From JBFLYO01 sp040756745 (GTDB lineage: Bacteria; Bacteroidota; Ignavibacteria; UBA10030; UBA6906), in NCBI GenBank assembly GCA_040756745.1, contig JBFLYO010000001.1, forward strand, positions 62,001 through 126,000: 64,000 bases of DNA, read 5' to 3'. How positions within the stretch are numbered: the first letter of the stretch is position 1; the number at the start of each line of letters is the position of its first letter. A program made the position numbers and the translations under genes. The notes beneath the pieces are model-generated. The model was not told the origin of the DNA. It worked only from the letters and a program-made list of their open reading frames with translations, and searched no databases. Positions 59,389-64,000 of the stretch are shown piece after piece.

Positions 59389-60330
59389 ATGACACCACAG
59401 GGACGAACGGACCTGAGGAACGGGGAGACCCACGGCCTCACGTCACGCGTCGGTCGAGAACGTCAGGTGAGCCTCTTCCTGAACGATGAGTATTTCGATA
59501 GTGCAGTGTATGCCGCGCTCGCAGGGATCGAGCAGCAAGAGGATCGGAAGCGGCTCCTTACGACGCTTGCCGACAAGGAGCGTGAGCACTACGTGTTCTG
59601 GAAAGAGATCTCAGGGGAGGAGGCCCGTCCGCCGAGCCGGCTGAAGATCAGTGTTCTCAAGGCGATGCGCAGGATCGCCGGGCTGACCTTCACTATGAAA
59701 TTTCTCGAGCTGCACGAAGGGGCGGTCGTTGCAAAATACCGCGAGTGGCTTCCGATGCTGAGCGAGGAGCGTCGGAATCGACTCAGTGCAATCCTCAAGG
59801 ATGAAGAGGAGCACGAGCGGTATTTTATGTCGCAGGTGGACGAGGCAATCGTTCGCTACATCGGGTTCGTGGCGCTCGGCCTCTCGGACGCAATCATCGA
59901 AATCACCGGTGTCCACGCGGGTTTTCTTGGGGTCATGGGGTCAACGCTGGTTGCTGGGATCGCGGGAGTCGTCGTGGGGTTTGCGGCGTGCATCTCGATG
60001 GGGGTGGCGGCGTACCTTAAGGCGAAGAGTGAATCCCGGAAGTCTCCTCTCACATCCGCCTTTATCACCAGCGCCTCGTACCTCGGTGCGGTGATCCTCC
60101 TCGCTTTGCCCTACTTTCTGACCGGGTCAATGGCCCTCGCGTTTGCCGTGTCGACCCTCGTTGCAGTCCTCATGAGCATGGGCTTCACCTTCTACGTCTC
60201 GGTCGTCAATGAGACGAAGCTTGGACGCGAGCTCATCGAGAATACGGCATTGCTGCTCGGTACTGCCGTTGCGACCTATTTCTTCGGAGAGCTGGTGGGG
60301 TCGATCTTCGGCGTTCGGGGGGTAACGTAG
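59389..60330 (+). CDS. Ferritin-like/VIT1 fusion (MbfA-type iron exporter)
   Basis: 313 residues. The N-terminal half (about 30-165) is an erythrin/ferritin-like four-helix domain with two ExxH metal motifs, EREHYVFW and DEEEHERYF. The C-terminal half (about 170-310) has five transmembrane helices of the VIT1/CCC1 family (GLSDAIIEITGVHAGFLG, then ACISMGVAAYLKAKSE). Known fusions of this kind export iron or manganese. The start is ATG 59389, with GTG 59467 an alternative. Its end overlaps the end of convergent gcvP by 55 bases. Confidence 0.88.
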   Translation: MTPQGRTDLRNGETHGLTSRVGRERQVSLFLNDEYFDSAVYAALAGIEQQEDRKRLLTTLADKEREHYVFWKEISGEEARPPSRLKISVLKAMRRIAGLTFTMKFLELHEGAVVAKYREWLPMLSEERRNRLSAILKDEEEHERYFMSQVDEAIVRYIGFVALGLSDAIIEITGVHAGFLGVMGSTLVAGIAGVVVGFAACISMGVAAYLKAKSESRKSPLTSAFITSASYLGAVILLALPYFLTGSMALAFAVSTLVAVLMSMGFTFYVSVVNETKLGRELIENTALLLGTAVATYFFGELVGSIFGVRGVT

Positions 60331-63179
60331 TCCTCCACCGGCGGACACGAGCAGACCAGATTCCTGTCCCCGTACGCGTTGTTCACTCTCCCTACCGCGG
60401 GCCAGAATTTGTTGGCGCGGACCTGCGGCGTGGGGAACGCCGCTTGCTCCCGGCCGTACGGCATCGACCATGCATCGCTGACGACCATGGCGGCCGTGTG
60501 GGGCGCCCCCTTGAGCACGTTGACGCTCCTGTCCGCTCTCCCTTCCTCAATTTCCCTGATCTCGTTCCGGATAGCGATCATGGCATCGCAGAACCTATCG
60601 AGTTCCTCGCGCGACTCGCTCTCCGTCGGCTCGATCATCAACGTCCCCGCCACGGGAAACGACACCGTCGGTGCGTGGAAGCCGTAGTCCATTAACCGCT
60701 TTGCGACGTCTTCCGCTTCGATCGCCGCAGACGACTTGAATGGTCGAAGGTCGATGATGAACTCGTGTGCGACATGCCCCCCTCTACCCTTATATAGAAC
60801 CGTATAGTGTTTCTCGAGTCTGAACGCCATGTAGTTCGCATTCAGGATAGCCATGGCGGTTGCCTTCGTCATCCCGGCGCTCCCCATCAGCGCGATGTAC
60901 GCCCAGGAGATGGCCAGGATCTCTGCACTGCCCCAGGGAGCAGCGGAAACGGGTCCGATCGTTTCGGGGTGTCCATCTGATACGACCGGATGACCAGGTA
61001 AATGGGGGGCGAGGTGCTGTGCGACGGCGATCGGGCCCATGCCGGGCCCCCCTCCGCCATGCGGGATGCAGAAGGTCTTGTGCAGATTCAGATGGCACAC
61101 GTCCGCACCGATTTCCGCAGGCCGGCAGAGACCTACCTGTGCATTGAGGTTTGCCCCGTCCATGTACACCTGTCCGCCGTTTGCATGCACGATCGCACAG
61201 ATCTCTCTGATCGATTCTTCGAAGACGCCGTGCGTTGAGGGGTAGGTGACCATCAACGCGGCAAGCCGGTCGTTGTGCTGCTCCGCCTTCGCTTTCAGGT
61301 CCGTCACATCGATGTTCCCCCGCTCGTCGCAGCGGACAACCACCACTTCCAACCCGGCCATCACGGCACTTGCGGGGTTCGTACCGTGAGCAGAAGAGGG
61401 GATCAAACACACCGAGCGGTGTGCCTGACCGCGGTGCTCATGATATGCCCTGATCACCAACAGCCCGGTGTACTCTCCCTGTGCGCCTGCATTCGGCTGA
61501 AAGGACACAGCGGGGAAACCCGTGATATCCTTGAGCCATGTGTCAAGCGAATCCAGCAATGCACGGTATCCCGCTGCCTGATCCGGCGGCACGAACGGGT
61601 GTAGTCTGCCGAACTCCGGCCAGGAGACAGGGATCATCTCCGTGGTGGCGTTCAGCTTCATCGTGCAGGAGCCGAGGGGAATCATGCTGACGTTCAGCGC
61701 GAGGTCCTTTGACTCGAGCCGGTGCATGTATCGGAGCATCTCGGTCTCGGAATGGTAGCTGTTGAACACCGGATGTGTCAGATATGAAGAGGTGCGCTTC
61801 ATCAGGCCGGGGTACGCCGGGGTGGGACTATCCTTCGGTGGGGTTACCTTCGCGCCACCGTTGAGGATGGCAAGGATCTGAGCAACCTCTGCCGCATCGG
61901 TGCGTTCGTCGAGAGCGATCCCGAGTGTTCCGTCTTCAAATTGCCTGAAGTTCACGCGCGCAGTACGGGCCGCATTCAGGACCGACGCAAGCGAGCCCTC
62001 CCTGGGCCGCACTCGTATGGTGTCAAAGAAATCTTCGTGGAGGACCCGGTGACCGAGCCCGCGCGTTCCCGCGGCGAGCAGTTTGGCCATCGCGTGGATT
62101 CGGCCAGCGATGTTCTTAAGTCCTGCCGGCCCGTGATACACGGCATACATCCCTGCCATCACCGCCAGCAGCACTTGTGCCGTGCAAACGTTCGAGGTGG
62201 CCTTCTCTCTTCTGATGTGCTGTTCGCGCGTCTGGAGAGCCATTCGCAACGCCGGAGCGCCGTTTGAATCGACTGAGACGCCGATGATGCGCCCCGGCAT
62301 GTGGCGCTTGTACTCATCCCGCGTGGCGAAATAGGCGGCGTGAGGCCCTCCATAGCCCAGCGGCACGCCGAACCGCTGTGTGCTCCCAACCGCAGCATCC
62401 GCTCCGAACTCTCCCGGAGGCGTCAGCAGCACCAGGCTCATCGGATCGGCTGCAATCGCAACCAGCGCTCCGGCGGCGTGAGCCCGCTCGCAGAAACTGC
62501 GGTAATTATGGACTGCCCCGTCGGTCGCAGGATACTGCAAAAGCGCGCCGTAGACGTCCTCTGAAAACTCAAACCGCTCATGGTTGCCGACGACCACGTG
62601 GACGCCAAGGGGCTTTGCACGGGTCCGTACCACCTCTATCGTCTGAGGATGGCAGGCATCGGAGACGAAAAAGGTGCCGCTGTGCTGTCCCCCTTTCAAT
62701 GAGAGAAACATCGACATCGCTTCGGCGGCCGCCGTGGCCTCGTCGAGCAAGGAGGCGTTGGCGATATCCATCCCCGTCAGATCGATGACCATCGTCTGGA
62801 AATTCAGCAAAGCTTCGAGGCGTCCCTGCGCGATCTCCGCCTGGTACGGCGTGTAAGCGGTATACCAGCCCGGATTCTCGAGGATATTGCGCAGAATAAC
62901 CGGCGGAGTGACGGTGTCATGATACCCCATTCCGATGAACGAACGATACAGCGTGTTCTTCAGTGCCATAGCACGCAGCGATTCGAGCACGTCTTCTTCA
63001 GTGCGCGGCATCCCGATGGCGAGAGGGGTGCGAGTGCGGATTGCCTGAGGGACGACCTTTGCCAGGAAGCCGTCGAGATCACTGTATCCCAAAACAGAGA
63101 GCATGGCTGCTGCGTCGGCATCGCTGGGACCGATGTGACGGCGTGAAAACGGAATTGGCGCGAGACTGTTCAGTGACAT
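60276..63179 (-). CDS. gcvP: Glycine dehydrogenase (decarboxylating), full-length P protein
   Basis: 967 residues, the single-chain form. Decarboxylates glycine with PLP and passes aminomethyl to GcvH. RRHIGPSDADAAAMLSVLG, GMGYHDTVTPPVI, GSCTMKLNATTEMIP and the PLP Lys near 699 in NLHKTFCIPHGGGGPGMG are present. AAGGAG lies nine bases before ATG 63179; TTG 63188 is closer than usual. The promoter lies about 100 bases upstream, giving a leader of about 91 bases with no recognisable glycine riboswitch. Confidence 0.97.
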   Translation of the reverse strand: MSLNSLAPIPFSRRHIGPSDADAAAMLSVLGYSDLDGFLAKVVPQAIRTRTPLAIGMPRTEEDVLESLRAMALKNTLYRSFIGMGYHDTVTPPVILRNILENPGWYTAYTPYQAEIAQGRLEALLNFQTMVIDLTGMDIANASLLDEATAAAEAMSMFLSLKGGQHSGTFFVSDACHPQTIEVVRTRAKPLGVHVVVGNHERFEFSEDVYGALLQYPATDGAVHNYRSFCERAHAAGALVAIAADPMSLVLLTPPGEFGADAAVGSTQRFGVPLGYGGPHAAYFATRDEYKRHMPGRIIGVSVDSNGAPALRMALQTREQHIRREKATSNVCTAQVLLAVMAGMYAVYHGPAGLKNIAGRIHAMAKLLAAGTRGLGHRVLHEDFFDTIRVRPREGSLASVLNAARTARVNFRQFEDGTLGIALDERTDAAEVAQILAILNGGAKVTPPKDSPTPAYPGLMKRTSSYLTHPVFNSYHSETEMLRYMHRLESKDLALNVSMIPLGSCTMKLNATTEMIPVSWPEFGRLHPFVPPDQAAGYRALLDSLDTWLKDITGFPAVSFQPNAGAQGEYTGLLVIRAYHEHRGQAHRSVCLIPSSAHGTNPASAVMAGLEVVVVRCDERGNIDVTDLKAKAEQHNDRLAALMVTYPSTHGVFEESIREICAIVHANGGQVYMDGANLNAQVGLCRPAEIGADVCHLNLHKTFCIPHGGGGPGMGPIAVAQHLAPHLPGHPVVSDGHPETIGPVSAAPWGSAEILAISWAYIALMGSAGMTKATAMAILNANYMAFRLEKHYTVLYKGRGGHVAHEFIIDLRPFKSSAAIEAEDVAKRLMDYGFHAPTVSFPVAGTLMIEPTESESREELDRFCDAMIAIRNEIREIEEGRADRSVNVLKGAPHTAAMVVSDAWSMPYGREQAAFPTPQVRANKFWPAVGRVNNAYGDRNLVCSCPPVEDYVTPRTPKIDPTSSPKK

Positions 63180-63276
63180 GAACGGCAACTCCTTACGAGA
63201 GCGAAGCGGTGATCACGGCCGGTACGAGGGAGGCGGAAACGGTCGGCGCTGGTGAAGGGATCCGCCAAATCACACA

Positions 63277-63305
63277 AAGATACAGAGAGGCAGCAACATA
63301 TTCAA
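63277..63305 (-). promoter_or_regulatory. Promoter of gcvP
   Basis: On the minus strand TTGAAT (63305-63300), exactly 17 bases, then TATCTT (63282-63277), continuing TG. The -35 overlaps the stop codon of the upstream radical SAM gene. Confidence 0.6.
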
Positions 63306-64000
63306 TTGTCGAACAACCCGTGCTGCCCGCCCCCCGTGCGGCGGAAGTGTGCACTCGACAATCCGCTCCACCGTTTGCCCAGTCCGTACCGGTCAACGTG
63401 GAGACGGAAGAGCGACCGCACGGTATCTGCGATCTCGCCTTCTCCTCTCATGCGGGAACCGAAGCGCGCATCGCTGAGCGCTCCGCTGCGGGTGTCGCGG
63501 ATCCTGCTGAGGACCTTGGGCGCGCGTTCTGGGAATTCGCGCTGGAGCCAGTCGAGAAACAGCGGTTCCACCGCGCCAGGAAGCCGCACAAGGATGTAGC
63601 CGGCGGTCTTCGCGCCATGCGCTGCCGCTTCGCGGAGGATTGCAGGAAGCTCCTCGTCGGTCAGGCCCGGGATGATCGGAGCGGCGTTTACCCCGACGGG
63701 GATCCCGTTCCGGGCCAGCGTCTCAATCGTCTGGAGTCGACGCGCTGGCGGAGGAGTGCGGGGCTCCATGACGCGAATCAGTTCATGTCGCAGACTTGTC
63801 ACGGAGATCATGACGTGGACCAGATTGTATTTCGCTAACTCCCCGAGAATGTCGATGTCACGCAGGATGAGCGCATTCTTGGTCACGATCCCGACCGGAT
63901 TGCGGTATTCGAGGAAAACCTCGAGGCACCTGCGGGTGATCCGGAGCTTCTGTTCAGCGGGCTGGTAGCAGTCGGTGTTGCCGGAAAGCGCGACGACCTG
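63302..64000 (-). CDS. SPL-like radical SAM protein (PA0069 type), C-terminal part
   Basis: About 232 residues are visible. The frame is open to the window edge, so the N-terminal radical SAM Cys motif is missing. ALSGNTDCYQPAEQKLRITR, NPVGIVTKNALILRDIDIL, MISVTSLRHELIRVMEPRTP and PVGVNAAPIIPGLTDEE match the spore-photoproduct-lyase-like radical SAM family known from Rv2578c and PA0069. Its reaction is unknown. A GTG at 63886 could be mistaken for a start, but the conserved sequence continues upstream. Confidence 0.88.
   Translation of the reverse strand, partial: QVVALSGNTDCYQPAEQKLRITRRCLEVFLEYRNPVGIVTKNALILRDIDILGELAKYNLVHVMISVTSLRHELIRVMEPRTPPPARRLQTIETLARNGIPVGVNAAPIIPGLTDEELPAILREAAAHGAKTAGYILVRLPGAVEPLFLDWLQREFPERAPKVLSRIRDTRSGALSDARFGSRMRGEGEIADTVRSLFRLHVDRYGLGKRWSGLSSAHFRRTGGGQHGLFDN

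Noticed and set aside
63180..63276. Glycine riboswitch in the gcvP leader
   Set aside because: The leader is long enough, but I cannot find the conserved glycine aptamer core or a paired aptamer arrangement.
63193..63599. Small open frames between gcvP and the radical SAM gene
   Set aside because: They overlap the gcvP promoter and the certain radical SAM frame and show no recognisable sequence.

Overview
The window is high-GC bacterial chromosome packed with housekeeping genes. No gap between genes exceeds about 220 bases. I see no phage, insertion sequence, CRISPR array, rRNA or tRNA. The gene set points to the Bacteroidota/Chlorobi/Ignavibacteria (FCB) group. The markers are a PorV/PorQ-type outer-membrane protein, a GWxTD-domain protein, a GlmU-like protein with a degenerate nucleotidyltransferase half, a DUF4296-type lipoprotein, an SbsA-type Ig-like lipoprotein, two SPOR lipoproteins and a fused 2-oxoacid:ferredoxin oxidoreductase alpha subunit. 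Promoters look like ordinary sigma-70 sites (TTGnnn, exactly 17 bases, TAtatT-like). This, with high GC and frequent GGAGG ribosome sites, fits an Ignavibacteria/Kapabacteria/Chlorobi-like lineage better than classical Bacteroidia. That placement is inference.

Layout. Bases 1-7885 (+): a sugar nucleotidyltransferase end, a barrel protein, enoyl-CoA hydratase, a small membrane protein, glycyl-tRNA synthetase and a lipoprotein closed by a terminator, then a CPBP protease, a TPR protein and a ZIP transporter. 7906-8850 (-): PorV/PorQ-like protein, divergent from 9008-14622 (+): L31, GlmU-like protein, RsmB, a Kbl-type enzyme, Mrp and a NifU-C protein. 14657-20228 (-): nrnA-pepA-GWxTD-pdxA-ftsE, mostly overlapping by ATGA. 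20326-26942 (-): prs-rplY-pth-rpsF-rpsR-rplI, a 24-base repeat array, then korA-korB. 27088-28515 (+): alpha/beta hydrolase and bioY, then short tandem repeats. 28670-34576 (-): rpmB-pgsA-pgpA-cinA-thpR-recA-recX-exonuclease. 34705-40625 (+): tsaD, a GT-C/TPR membrane protein, mltG and an Ig-like lipoprotein behind a structured leader. 40635-42516 (-): two SPOR lipoproteins and deoC. 42582-43247 (+): DUF2318-like protein. 43263-53055 (-): FAH protein, orphan ParA, M23 peptidase, valS, M28 peptidase, glcD. 53224-56033 (+): purM and a GAF histidine kinase. 56034-56360 (-): DUF4296-like lipoprotein. 56490-60330 (+): efp, accB, accC, gcvH and a ferritin-VIT fusion. 60276-64000 (-): gcvP and a truncated radical SAM gene.

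How the genes fit together. Central metabolism is represented by KorAB (ferredoxin-linked 2-oxoacid oxidation), AccBC (malonyl-CoA), GcvH/GcvP (glycine cleavage, with no gcvT here), PRPP and purine synthesis, and PdxA. Envelope functions include PgsA/PgpA, FtsE without FtsX, MltG, LytM-type M23, SPOR and Ig-like lipoproteins. Translation and repair genes fill the rest.

Most worth a second look: DeoC carries a 70-residue N-terminal extension that resembles a microcompartment targeting helix followed by a Cys cluster. EF-P has Asn-Trp-Arg at its usually modified tip. glyS has a perfectly spaced ribosome site in front of an ATT codon. The DUF4296-like gene is predicted to be leaderless. A 14-bp stem with a C-rich loop precedes the Ig-like lipoprotein. 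The rpmE and rpmB promoters have identical hexamers. A G-tract tiles the export region of the M23 gene. No obviously new multi-gene system was found.
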